Shown: piece by piece, positions 22,013 to 31,834 of the stretch
Position numbering within the stretch: position 1 is the stretch's first letter
Layout: every line of letters starts with the position of its first letter
Assembly (NCBI GenBank): GCA_032718475.1
Contig: JAUCBJ010005958.1
Span: 1-64,000, forward strand
DNA length: 64,000 bases
DNA from: Nemertoderma westbladi
Taxonomy: Eukaryota; Xenacoelomorpha; Nemertodermatida; Nemertodermatidae
Direction: 5' to 3'
Program-made: the position numbers and the translations under genes
Notes under the pieces: model-generated
What the model saw: the letters and a program-made list of their open reading frames with translations, nothing else
What the model was told of the DNA's origin: nothing
Database searches by the model: none

Positions 22013-23275
22013 TGCAAGGTTGACACTGTCGATCACAAAAAACTAATATATATTATGGATAATTGTATTGGGGTTCGTGGGACGGCATTGGACTGGTTCA
22101 CATCTTATCTCCATGGACGAACACAAGGAGTCAGGATTGGGGAGTCTTATTCAAAGCACCAAGATATTAAGTTTGGATTACCCCAAGGATCAGTGCTTGG
22201 TCCACTACTTTTTTCGATATATACTCGTTCACTATCACAGGTAATCAGGAAATACGGTCTTTCTCTCCATTTGTATGCTGACGACACGCAGTTGTATATA
22301 TCATTCAAACCTATAAATTATGTGGATGCTGTAAGTATAACCGAAAATTGTCTCAGAGATGTAAGAATTTGGATGAAGGACCATTTTTTAAAAATGAATA
22401 CAGATAAAACCGAGGTACTATTACTGCAGTCACGATTTGGTGACCAAGTTGCCCCCATCAAAGTTAATATTGGAAATGATTTTATATCTAACAGCGATCA
22501 CGCACGAAATATAGGTTTCATCATGGACTCGCACCTTACCTTTAAAAAACAAATCTCCAATGTTGTACGAGACTCGTTCTACCATCTTCGGAACCTATCT
22601 AAAATCAAGCGATATCTCTGCAAACCCGACTTAGAAATCTTAATACATGCTTTCATTACAAGTAAATTGGATAATAATAATTCTCTTTATTATGGATTGC
22701 CTTCCAAATATATGAAAAAGCTGCAATATGTACAAAACTCTGCCGCGCGACTATTAGAAAGTGTCAAGAAGCGAGAACACATAACTCCCGTTCTAAAACG
22801 ACTTCATTGGCTCCCTATTATTAGACGGGTGGAATTCAAATTGGCAATGTTGTGCTATAAGTGTCTGAATGGCTTGGCACCGCACTATCTCAGCGACTTA
22901 TTGACGCCATACACACCCGGTAGAGAATTACGCTCGAGCGCGGGTAATCTTTTGGTAACCCCTCGGTACTCGCTAGAGAACTATGGCAGGCGCGCATTCT
23001 CCATTGCCGGGCCACGTGTTTGGAATTCACTACCTTATGGCGTGCGATCAGCCACCACATTGACAACTTTTAAATCGAAACTGAAAACTGTTTTATTTCA
23101 ACGCGAGTACCATGATGCGCCTTTTTAACTCATTTTAACTCATTGTATATATGTTTTTATGTCAACATGTTTTTACTGTTTTTTACCGTATTGTTAATTT
23201 TTATTCAAAAGCGCCTTGAAATATGCCTAGAAAGGCGCTATATAAATAAATATATATTATTATTATTATTAAGGA
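22013..23275 (+). mobile_element. L2-type LINE, 5'-truncated, inserted in LINE A
   Basis: It interrupts LINE A: the LINE A sequence ends at ACCATCCT (about 22012) and resumes at GAGCTTATGCTC (about 23277). It starts mid-RT, typical of incomplete reverse transcription. The 3' end has a stem-loop (AGCGCC at 23210-23215, GGCGCT at 23234-23239) followed by TATAAATAAATATATATTAT and an ATT-repeat tail, the usual L2/CR1-group ending recognised by the element's reverse transcriptase. Confidence 0.85.
22019..23128 (+). CDS. L2 LINE ORF2, C-terminal part (RT palm, thumb, tail)
   Basis: An open frame from the truncation point (…DTVDH, motif A region) to the stop at 23126-23128; the first ATG in frame is 22055 (357 codons). 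Motifs: ALDWFTSYL, FGLPQGSVLGPLLF (motif B), LYADDTQLY (catalytic motif C, intact), then the L2-type C-terminus LHWLPIIRRVEFKL, YKCLNGLAPHYL, GRRAFSIAGPRVWNSLP and FKSKLKTVLF. No frameshift in the retained part, so the insertion is fairly young. Without the endonuclease and RT fingers it is not autonomous. Confidence 0.88.
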   Translation, partial: VDTVDHKKLIYIMDNCIGVRGTALDWFTSYLHGRTQGVRIGESYSKHQDIKFGLPQGSVLGPLLFSIYTRSLSQVIRKYGLSLHLYADDTQLYISFKPINYVDAVSITENCLRDVRIWMKDHFLKMNTDKTEVLLLQSRFGDQVAPIKVNIGNDFISNSDHARNIGFIMDSHLTFKKQISNVVRDSFYHLRNLSKIKRYLCKPDLEILIHAFITSKLDNNNSLYYGLPSKYMKKLQYVQNSAARLLESVKKREHITPVLKRLHWLPIIRRVEFKLAMLCYKCLNGLAPHYLSDLLTPYTPGRELRSSAGNLLVTPRYSLENYGRRAFSIAGPRVWNSLPYGVRSATTLTTFKSKLKTVLFQREYHDAPF

Positions 23276-24290
23276 TGAGCTTATGCTCATCCGACCAGAG
23301 ACTTGCTGAGACTTTCAAAGTTAACTGTCAAAATTTTGGTCTTTCTGGAGTTAATAAAAAGACCAACACTAGAAGCAGCATGTTCTAATGAGCTGAGGAG
23401 CCGTTGGGCTCCCTCTAGAGATTCTGAGAGTACTCCTAAGTCATCAGCAAACTCTAGATCAGTTAGGTACTTGGCAGGAATTCCTCGACTTCTGGAGCCA
23501 GTAGGTGGAGTTATCATCACCCCATCATCATTATGATGATCTAAGGACATGCGTAGAACATAGTCAACCACAATTATGAACAAGAATGGTGTAAGTGTGT
23601 CTCCCTGGAGGACGCCCCATAACACTTCAAATGGTCTGTGTCACCATCAACAGTAGACACAAATGTTGTCGAACCATCGTATACTGATCTGATTGCTGCA
23701 ATAATTTCATCAGGAATCCCATATAATGAAAGTATGCTGAACATACGTGAGCGGGAGACTGAATCAAAGGCCTTGAAGATGTCAACAAAGATAACTTCAA
23801 GTGTAGACAGGCAACTTCATGTCTTTCTTTTTTGATAACTATTCAATTATCCTTCTAAGTGCCAAAATGGGCTCCATGGTCCCACGACCTTTACGAAACC
23901 CATTCTGATTTCCACGGAGCAGTCTCTCAATGGGATCCCTGATGCGATTTAATCGAATTCTATTGTATAGCTTTGCAGCAATCGAGATCAATGAGATTCC
24001 CAGAAAAGAACAATAGAGTGTTAGGTTGCCCTTCTTGGGAACTGGCACCTTACTTATTTGTTTTCATTTCTTGTGGGACTCTTGTTGTTCGGTACATGTC
24101 TACTATGATGGGATAGATGAGCTCTAAACACTCAGGTATTTTAAAGACCTCAGGGGAACACTATCTACTCCACTGGCACGATTGGTCTTAATGCTCTTTG
24201 CAGCAGCCTTCACTTCTGCAAAGGAGATATCGCCAATGGGAATATCTGGGAGAACAGACTCAGACACTTTTACTTCTATAATAGTCCGTC

Positions 24291-25774
24291 AATAAAAACA
24301 TACGATCTGTCTAAAAAATGTCCTGTATGGGTTTTCGTGGTCGGTGAATTCATTTCTGATGTCTTTAATCAAATTTGGCATCGTCGGTTCTGCGCCCATG
24401 TGAAGAATACCAGGATTTCACTTTTCGGTCGACTTTTTATTGGATTTTTATATATGAAGATTTTTAATTTTTTTTTAATTTATCTTTATTAAGTGTTTTA
24501 TAGCGCTTATTTCTGTCTTATAACCTGTACATATACTAAATCGTTTATTGTTTTGGTTAGAATCAGCCCTTGTGTAACCTGTGTTTTTGGTGAAAACCTG
24601 GTATTCTTCACATGGGGGCAACTGCAAAGGAAAATATAACGGCAGAAAGTCTGGTATTCTTCACATGGGCCTTTTGTCTGTATGCCTGTCAGTCTGTCTG
24701 TCAAAATATAACCGACAGTCTGACAGCCAAACAGACAATTTGGAAGTCATCAAATGTTAAAATTGACACTCGAAATTAATTCTGCGACCAGGAAAACCCC
24801 TATAGGTAAACTTTTAGCTCAATGCTGTGCCTTTTTCTAATATTTGTCAGACAGACAAGTCGGATGGTCCATGGTCAGAAAGACCGACAGACAGACATAC
24901 AGACAAACTAGATTTCATTAAAATTGAAAATTGACCTCAGAAATGAAATCAGCGACCAGGAAAACCGCCACAGCAAAATTCTTGACATGGTTTTATGCTT
25001 TCTTGTTGATAGATATATATTGATAGACTTTCTCACATATTAACAGACAATTTTTGCGCGGGAAGGTTCAAATTTTAAAGGCAATTATCTCGGAATGGTA
25101 TTTTTTGGCCTAAAAAAAGCTTCAGACAATTTAATTTTCAACAAATTTTCAAAAATTTTGCTCAGAGGGGTTCTCAGATGTGCTCTCTTCAGATATCTCG
25201 ATCTCGAATTCTCATTGTTTTTTCCAATAAGGAAATAAATGGCCAAAATTGAATCAAATATTGATAATTTTTAATTTGTCACATTTAAACAATAAACAAA
25301 ACAAAAAACAGCACCAAAGTGACAATTGTTAATTAATTTTAGAAATTTTGCTTCGAGATATCGAAAGAGCATAAATTTTTGATGCGATTTGAAAAATTAA
25401 AAAGAAAAATACTCAAGATTGAATCTGCGGAAGGTTTTTGGATTTTTGTCAAAAATTTGTCAATATTAATTTTTCCAAATTTTTGAAAAATTTGAATTTT
25501 TTATTTTTATTCATAATTACAAATCTTCCATTGACCTTCATACAAATATTATAGGAAGGGATATAGGGGTCTTTACCGCGAATGATAAGTTTATTTTACC
25601 GAAAATAACTTATCTTTTATTGGCGCAATTGTAGGACTAATACCTCTAAATACAGTTTGCCAACACATTGTTACTATCAATAACCTTCATACAAAGTTAT
25701 GGTCGTTTCTGACAATGAGAAGTTGCTCTAACAAGACAATATAATAATTATGTTCATGTAGCGCTACCGGGGCC
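24291..25774. repeat. M3 right portion: TCTG/CAGA units and AT-rich tail
   Basis: 24320-25010 holds alternating TCTG and CAGA tracts around copies of GACCAGGAAAACC. 24595-24625 and 24650-24670 repeat CTGGTATTCTTCACATGGG. 25010-25550 is AT-rich and featureless. 25550-25690 has a segment (AGGAAGGGATATAGGGGTC... CAACACATTGTTACTATC) repeated at 25910-25985 outside the element. Confidence 0.6.
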
Positions 25775-25778
25775 TTAA

Positions 25779-26185
25779 TGTTATTCTCAGTGGACGGACA
25801 CGGGTTAGCATTAATGTGCAATGATCTGACATAGTTTGTTGTACAGTTTGTGAAATTGTTGTATAAAGTCTAGTTTCTAGTATCAGTGGATGTTATGGTG
25901 TTTATTATAGGAAGGGATCTAGGGGTCTTTACCTCAAGTACGACAAATACAGCTTGCCAACACATTGTTACTATCGATGTTATGGTGGGTGGATCGGTAA
26001 GATATTATTTATATATATTTAATTTACTGCTAAAAACGAAGATGGTTATAAGATAAGTAGTTAAACATTTCTATAATTATCTTTAAAGCAGCACCGAAAT
26101 TAAATATTTAAAACATTAATCAAACAATTAAATTATTGATTATATTCCCTTATACTTGAGGAAATTACATTAGTACTCCAATAAG
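25779..26185. other. AT-rich spacer with a partial duplicate of M3 sequence
   Basis: 25910-25985 duplicates part of 25550-25675 (AGGAAGGGATCTAGGGGTC, GCCAACACATTGTTACTATC). The remainder, up to the stop of the DUF3105-like gene, has no visible feature. Confidence 0.5.
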
Positions 26186-27064
26186 TTATTTTATCTTGCA
26201 AGAACTCTTTAGAGTTTCCTTATCACACTTTTTGTCATAGATACCATCATCGGGACATATGTTTCCATCGTCTTTATCGCTTCCAGGAACCTCACAGGCT
26301 GGCTGCAGTAAACCCAAACTATACTGACCATCTTTTGGAGTAGCTTCTGGAGCCTGGAAACAAAACGACGGTTTTCCGGTCTCTTCCAACACGTTAGTCG
26401 GGCCACGAACAGCGCAACTACGCAGATAATCACGAGCTAGCCCTGACTCGACCTTCCTCATCTCCAACCTACAACCCCACGTCACTATGACATAGGGTCG
26501 TTGCCGAGAAACCAATTTCGATGGCGTAATGATGTGTTTCCTAAGACAAGAACGAGCTACTGCCTTCAATTCATCAACCTGTTGTTTTGAAGCGCATGGA
26601 TGGTATAGAAACACAGCAGCCCCATGTTCCAATGAGTGGATCCATCTTTGTGGTGGGCAATATTCATATTCCCCATAGCGTGGCCACAATGGGCGATGGG
26701 GACCGCTCATCGGTAACCCATGGTAACAAATTTCCTCCGATAGACATTTGTGAAGAGGCTCTTTTGTTTCGTTTTCACAAATTATTTCCGAGATGATTTC
26801 CTCATCACTTGATTCCTCGGAACTTTCTTCACTCGAGTCGGAGGCTTCATCACAGCTGTAGGCCTCCTTATTGCAGTACCAGTCAACCTCGATCCCATGA
26901 TTAGCATCATCACAGTCGCTGTCTGAAATACCCATAGAGATACCACCATGCTCCGTGTCTGCAGGATTGATCGCACTACCTGAATTAGCATCAATGGCGA
27001 ACAATGCAGTGTTCATAGAGAGCGCGAATATAGCAGCCAAATAAAGTCTAAAGAGATAGCCCAT
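26186..27064 (-). CDS. TP53I13-like secreted protein with DUF3105 domain
   Basis: Starts at the ATG at 27062-27064; a TTG-initiated longer frame is not needed. 292 codons, no intron. Residues 1-23 form a signal peptide (hydrophobic LYLAAIFALSMNTALFA). Residues 50-72 are Cys-rich, 73-89 an acidic Ser/Glu run (DSSEESSEESSDEE). About 113-205 is the DUF3105 core: CYHGLPMSGPHRPLWPRYGE, YCPPQRWIHSLEHGAAVFLY, HPC, CLRKHIITPS, VTWGCRLEM. This order is that of animal TP53I13 (p53-inducible protein 13). Vertebrate TP53I13 has a membrane segment near its C-terminus; none is visible here, so this is secreted, truncated, or a retrocopy. Several Cys suggest disulphides in the secretory pathway. Biochemical function is unknown. 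It lies alone between transposons. Confidence 0.8.
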   Translation of the reverse strand: MGYLFRLYLAAIFALSMNTALFAIDANSGSAINPADTEHGGISMGISDSDCDDANHGIEVDWYCNKEAYSCDEASDSSEESSEESSDEEIISEIICENETKEPLHKCLSEEICYHGLPMSGPHRPLWPRYGEYEYCPPQRWIHSLEHGAAVFLYHPCASKQQVDELKAVARSCLRKHIITPSKLVSRQRPYVIVTWGCRLEMRKVESGLARDYLRSCAVRGPTNVLEETGKPSFCFQAPEATPKDGQYSLGLLQPACEVPGSDKDDGNICPDDGIYDKKCDKETLKSSCKIK

Positions 27065-27648
27065 TATCAAGTTTGACTATATCATATTATATTAATTCAC
27101 ACAACACAGCTCGTTGTGATTTAACAACTAAATTAAAGTATTAAATTACTGATTATATACCTCTTTGTTTTCAAAAGTACTTTATCATTTATTTATTTGT
27201 TATTATACCTTTTGCCACCCATAGCCAATTACTGGCGAACCCTTTCAGGTTGGCTGTAACTGTTGTAAAATACGGATTTGAAGTAAAATATAGCAATTTA
27301 TGCAAAATCTGGCATTTTTTTGGGACTTAGGGAACATTTATCCTTATCTTAATGTATCTTTAGATTTCATGTGACCCAAATATGTTTGAATGCCCCCAAT
27401 TTTCATGCAGTCCAAGACACAGGTACATAGGGATATTTCACGAAAAAGTTGTTGGGTTTGGGGGTAACAAGATGCCCTGAATCGAGCCGCGGGGTGTTTT
27501 TGTTGAAAATGTGGAAACGGTCGATGGAGGGATGAAGTTATCCAATATGAGCCTAATTTGAAAGCAGGAGCTATTGGCTATGGCAGAAGTGATGTCATAA
27601 AATATGGAAATCTGCCTGTAGGCTATGGAGAGTGATTCAAATACATAT
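27065..27648. other. Spacer upstream of the DUF3105-like gene
   Basis: AT-rich next to the start codon. There is no clear TATA box at a convincing distance. A repeated phrase CTATTGGCTATGG / GTAGGCTATGG occurs near 27585 and 27618. No gene is seen. Confidence 0.4.
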
Positions 27649-29145
27649 TAACCCTATTAGTACCGGGCTATAAAATGTTGTACAAATACCGGGGGTGTGG
27701 TCATATTGACCCCTCACTCAAAAATCTACAAATTTTAACAAAACGTCCGATTTTTTGTTTGTCGTAGATCTCACTAGTACAAATCCGACCGAGAAAAAAA
27801 TGTCGAATAGAAGTACTGGGGTGGTAATATTGCAGCACCAAAATTACAAGTAGTGCACAATTTTCATAAAATTTGAAAGTTATAATTTTCGGCTAATTGT
27901 TTTTCAATACAGGTTTTTTGGGCGCAAAATCCATTGGAAACTGTTTAAAAATGATCTGATTACTATGAATGGCTGTTTTAGTCCTCTACTTATGCAAAAA
28001 ATGAAAAAAACAAGTAACCATCAGTTTTCAGTTTGAACACAACATTTTTAATTCACTTATACGATGCTATAAATTCACATTTTTTAGGTTATCTTGGGCG
28101 CTGATTCTAATGGAATACATTTCTAATTTGCTAGATCACTGCTAATTGTATTTTAAAAGTACAAGTTTGAGATGTCCAGTGCTGTTTTTATTGATTCCAT
28201 CGGATTCAGGACCCTCATAAACCCGTATAACGCAAGAAAGAAAAATGATACTATCCTTTGATCAAATTTGCTTATTTTCAAAAATTTGGTGCTGGCACAA
28301 CAATTTTCACCCACCGGCGAAAAATACAGGTTTGAAAACTCTTATGGAATTTGTACATATTCCATTGAATTCAGAACCTTAACAAACCCATATAACGCAA
28401 GAAACAAGGCGATACAATCAATTAATATATTTGGTGGTTTTCAAAATTTGGTGCTAGCACAAAATTTTCCACCCAGTTCCGAAAAATACAAGTTTGAGAT
28501 GTCTAGTTAGATAATTATTTATTTCATTGAATTCAGAATCGCCATAAACCTCTAAAACGCGAGAAATAAGTTGTCAAAATCAATTTAACTATTGAATGGA
28601 TTTTCAAAATTTTGTGCTGGCACCAAATTTTGCACACTTTTTTGCACACAATTTTGATACTCCTGGTGCAACTCGTATATATTCCATCGAAATCTGAGCC
28701 CCAAAAAACCCCTATTGCGCAAAAAAAGGTTCAAAAAATCAATTTACGAAATTGACATATTTCAAAATTTGGTACTAGCACCAAAATTGGCACCCGCCGA
28801 AAAAAACAAGTTTGAAATTTCTAAATTTATTTAGAAGAATTCCATATAATTGCAATCACCAAAAAAACCGGTGTAAATAAAAAATAGAGATGTTACAAAT
28901 AATATTTAATGAAATGTAATATTCAAAAAACGCCTCAAAAAAAGTGCCAAAAGAAGGGTTAAAAAATGGTGCTATAACTCGAAAACTTCCCAATATTTTT
29001 GAAAACCGTTTTCACTATTACGAAGACAATAGATTTTTAGGTAAAGTAACAAAATTTCAGATCCCCAACTGCGTTTGTTTCAGAGTTAATACAAAAAAAC
29101 CACGGGAGGGGTCATATTGACCCACCCCGGGTTTAATAGGGTTAA
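27649..29145. mobile_element. piggyBac-like TTAACCCTATTA element M4 with ~170-bp repeats
   Basis: Inverted termini TTAACCCTATTA at 27649-27660 and 29134-29145. GGTCATATTGACCC-type palindromes sit just inside each end (near 27693 and 29110). TTAA plus CCCT is the hallmark of piggyBac-type ends. Inside, units of about 170 bases recur with TTTTCAAAATTTGGTGCT(G/A)GCAC and ATTGAATTCAGAA...AACCC.TATAACGC (near 28200, 28370, 28530, 28690). No transposase. A second, inverted copy lies at 36845-38270. Confidence 0.75.
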
Positions 29146-30572
29146 ATGTCAATCTTTCCACACCTGTTTTATAACAATATGAGAGATTCTTGTGCGTCTT
29201 TTGCTATTCATGAAGAGGAACGTTCACAAAATGAAAAGAAGTTTGATCTCACACTTTATTAAACTACAACATTTCCCACTTTATTAAACTACAACATTTC
29301 CAAATTTAATTAAACTACGTTTCAGCTAAATTTTCCGACCTTCAAAGACTAATAATCTGCTTGTTATAAAGTCATCCTTATAATATCAAATCTACCAGAA
29401 AAGGACAAATTTTGGTTTAACTTTCAAGAGTTTTAATTAAATTGTCGAGAATTTTATGTAAAATACAAAACGACATTTTATTAAAAGTTTGGCATTTGGC
29501 AGCATTTTGGTCAAATAAAATTTACGGTGTTCATGAAATAATAATAATAGGTCTATAATATCATAGATATCTTTATCACGAGCATATTGGAGTTTTGCTT
29601 TGATTATCAAAAAAATTCATCATAAATCTGTTCATATTCCCATGATTCACTGCCATTATTTATCATATAGATAAATGATAACAATTCTGAATAGGCCTAC
29701 ATATTTATATATCTGATAAACAATGACAACATCTCGAAGGATACAACCAAATTTGGTCAGTTCTCATGTTGGTTAAGGGCCCCCCTATTGTTGCATTATA
29801 GCCATATTACACGATTCCGCCCTCATCAATAACGTCATGGAGTCAACCATGACTTTATTTTATTTATTTACGTTAAACATTATGGCCATGTATGGCCATT
29901 TCCCATGACTCTAGAACTATCATTCAGACTCAGGAGTCCATAATAATGTGGGGCGAGTCAAAACTGCGAGCCATCAGCAAACTGTTTTAATTATACTTGG
30001 CCATTTTCTGAAAGTCTGTGTTGGGGTGTGTGTGTCAGTGTGTCGGAAGCCATAATATTGTCGGAAGCCAATATCAGAATAGGCCTATATAACTAGCCAT
30101 AGTATAATTATAACTGTTCTCTTAGATGTCTTGCAGCTTTTGCTGCACGAACGCCCCACACGTGTACCGTGTGTACTGCATTGTACTGCACAACATCAGC
30201 TTTTACATGCTTGACAACAACACACTGATCTGTTTCTGATTCTGATCTGATAACATTCTGATCTGTGTGAGGTTGGAAATATAAATCTCGTGCCAAATAG
30301 AAAGAGGAATCACCTTCTCCAATTTACTTTCAGTTAATTTGGCCACTTTTCTATAGAGCCTGGTCCACTGTGACACGGTGCGGCTGTTTTATCAAATGTT
30401 CTAAAACATTAACAACGGCAACCACATTGTTCAACAGTTCCTTCCTTGAACCTTTGCGCATAACCGCATCTTGATTACCATAAACACAACAAGCAAGGTG
30501 CAGTTCACCCAAATGCAAAGTAAAATTTGCGGGTAACCTGCGGTATACACTATACAGTTCTTCTCTCTATAT
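29146..30572. other. AT-rich spacer
   Basis: A short direct repeat (CACTTTATTAAACTACAACATTTCC twice, 29252-29305, unit about 29 bases) is the only clear structure. The 62-codon minus-strand frame at 30108-30296 has no recognisable features. No gene is supported. Confidence 0.4.
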
Positions 30573-31022
30573 ATTTAATCCAAAATTATTGGCCGTCGAT
30601 TCGATCTTAGAATTCAGACCAAAAGGCTTTTTATAGTCAGTAAATACACTTCCTTAAAATCATCACTCACTCGCAGCTACTTCCTTCTCTCATATGGACG
30701 ACTTACTTTTCACTTCCTTTACCGGTGTTATTTTATGATTATGATTACGGCCACAATGATTAATTATACACTTTAACTATAAATTTAGGCGGACAGCTAC
30801 TTCCTTCTCTCATATGGACGACTTATATTTCACTTCCTTTATGATGACCAGGAGTGATAGTGCAGGACCAAGAAAGAGGAAGTGAAATAAGTCATCCATG
30901 CGAGACAAGGAAATAGTGCTAGTAGGAGAGGGTTTTAGGAAGTTTTCTTTACTGACTATAACTATAAGCCTTTTGGGTTGAATTGTAAGAATTTTGAGAC
31001 TGCCAATTATTTTGGATTAAAT
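30573..31022. mobile_element. Foldback MITE, ~150-bp arms
   Basis: The left arm starts ATTTAATCCAAAATTATTGG (30573) and the right arm ends with its inverse (…CCAATTATTTTGGATTAAAT, 31022). Pairing extends inward through AAAAGGCTTTTTATAGTCAGTAAA and CCTTCTCTCATATGGACGAC, with scattered mismatches. The left arm contains an extra direct copy of the CTACTTCCTTCTCTCATATGG block (30675 and 30789). No coding capacity. Confidence 0.75.
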
Positions 31023-31834
31023 GTTTTGAATGCTATTTGAAGATAATAATTTATTACTCGGGAAAACGTATAATTTTTTCACTAATCTCGAGGTATTTCA
31101 ATTAGCGAATGCCAGCGAGTTTAATTAAGGGTCGAGATAAATCGAAAAAAATAATGTTCTACGTTTTTTCCCATGTAATACAGTACGTAATTTTATTTGT
31201 AATTTTAATACGTAATTTGTACGTGTTTTAAATACGTACTTTTGTTGCTTTTAAGTCTTTAATAAAAGATAGAACGAAATAGTGTTAGAAAATAAATTGA
31301 ATTGCAGTGTTTTACTAAATTTCTTCCTTAGATACTATAACAGCTTTTGAATGTGTGCATAAAATAATAAATATCGTACAACACAATTTAACAATTTAAA
31401 GTAAATCAAATATCTCGAATGTTCTACATTAATTAACTCAAATAAATAATTATTATTAATCTGCCTAGACTTTATTTTTGCGCACGTTTGTGGACAAAAT
31501 GGGGATATTTTAAAGATAACGTTTATTTATATAGCTATACAGTAACTTAAGGTTATTATTAGAATCACATAGTTTATTACTGTATTTAAATTTGAATGAA
31601 TGATATTATTTATGACTTTATTATGTAATATATAAGTGATAATGTACAGTTTGAGTACTGCAGTAGGCCTAGTGCTGTTTGGTTTTTGCTAATAAACACT
31701 TTAATCTACTCTAAAATTTAACGATATAATATTTTATATATTTGATATTTTGTTGATGAGTTCAGTTTCGTGACCGCGAGTCTCTCTCCTTGGATGGTTT
31801 GTCTGGATCGATCGGTTTGTCTATTCGGTCAGTT
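31023..31834. other. 5' flank of the RLE-type LINE
   Basis: AT-rich sequence before a sharply GC-richer ORF. No internal promoter motif or rDNA-like target sequence is recognised, so the element's 5' end cannot be placed. Confidence 0.4.

Larger units (their letters stand above)
21541..24290 (-). pseudogene. RTE-like LINE A reverse transcriptase, fragmented and interrupted
   Basis: The minus strand reads, in order from the right: RT fingers (24048-23839; VPKKGNLT, IAAKLYNRIRLNRI, NGFRKGRGT); then after decay LQGDTLTPFLF, LEFADDLGVL and the thumb (23625-23287); then, beyond the L2 insertion, DDFCYLGSWIRKSG, LYGSPCWALT, TFTRMLRR (22012-21655). The catalytic FADD is present. Endonuclease is not seen. 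Several frame breaks make it a dead copy. LINE clade by eye: apurinic-endonuclease type, RTE or a neighbour. Other copies: 21125-21265, 43920-44510, 52746-53045 and 53050-53975. Confidence 0.8.
21348..25778. mobile_element. TTAA-type element M3 hosting nested LINEs
   Basis: The perfect 21-base inverted termini TTAA + GGCCCCGGTAGCGCTAC lie at 21348-21368 and 25758-25778. The element's own sequence is 21369-21540 and 24290-25757, including TCTG/CAGA tracts and the GACCAGGAAAACC unit shared with M1 and the element at 47641. The interior 21541-24290 is an RTE-like LINE (minus) that is in turn interrupted by an L2 LINE (plus). Terminal sequence differs from the other TTAA elements, but internal units are shared. 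Confidence 0.75.
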
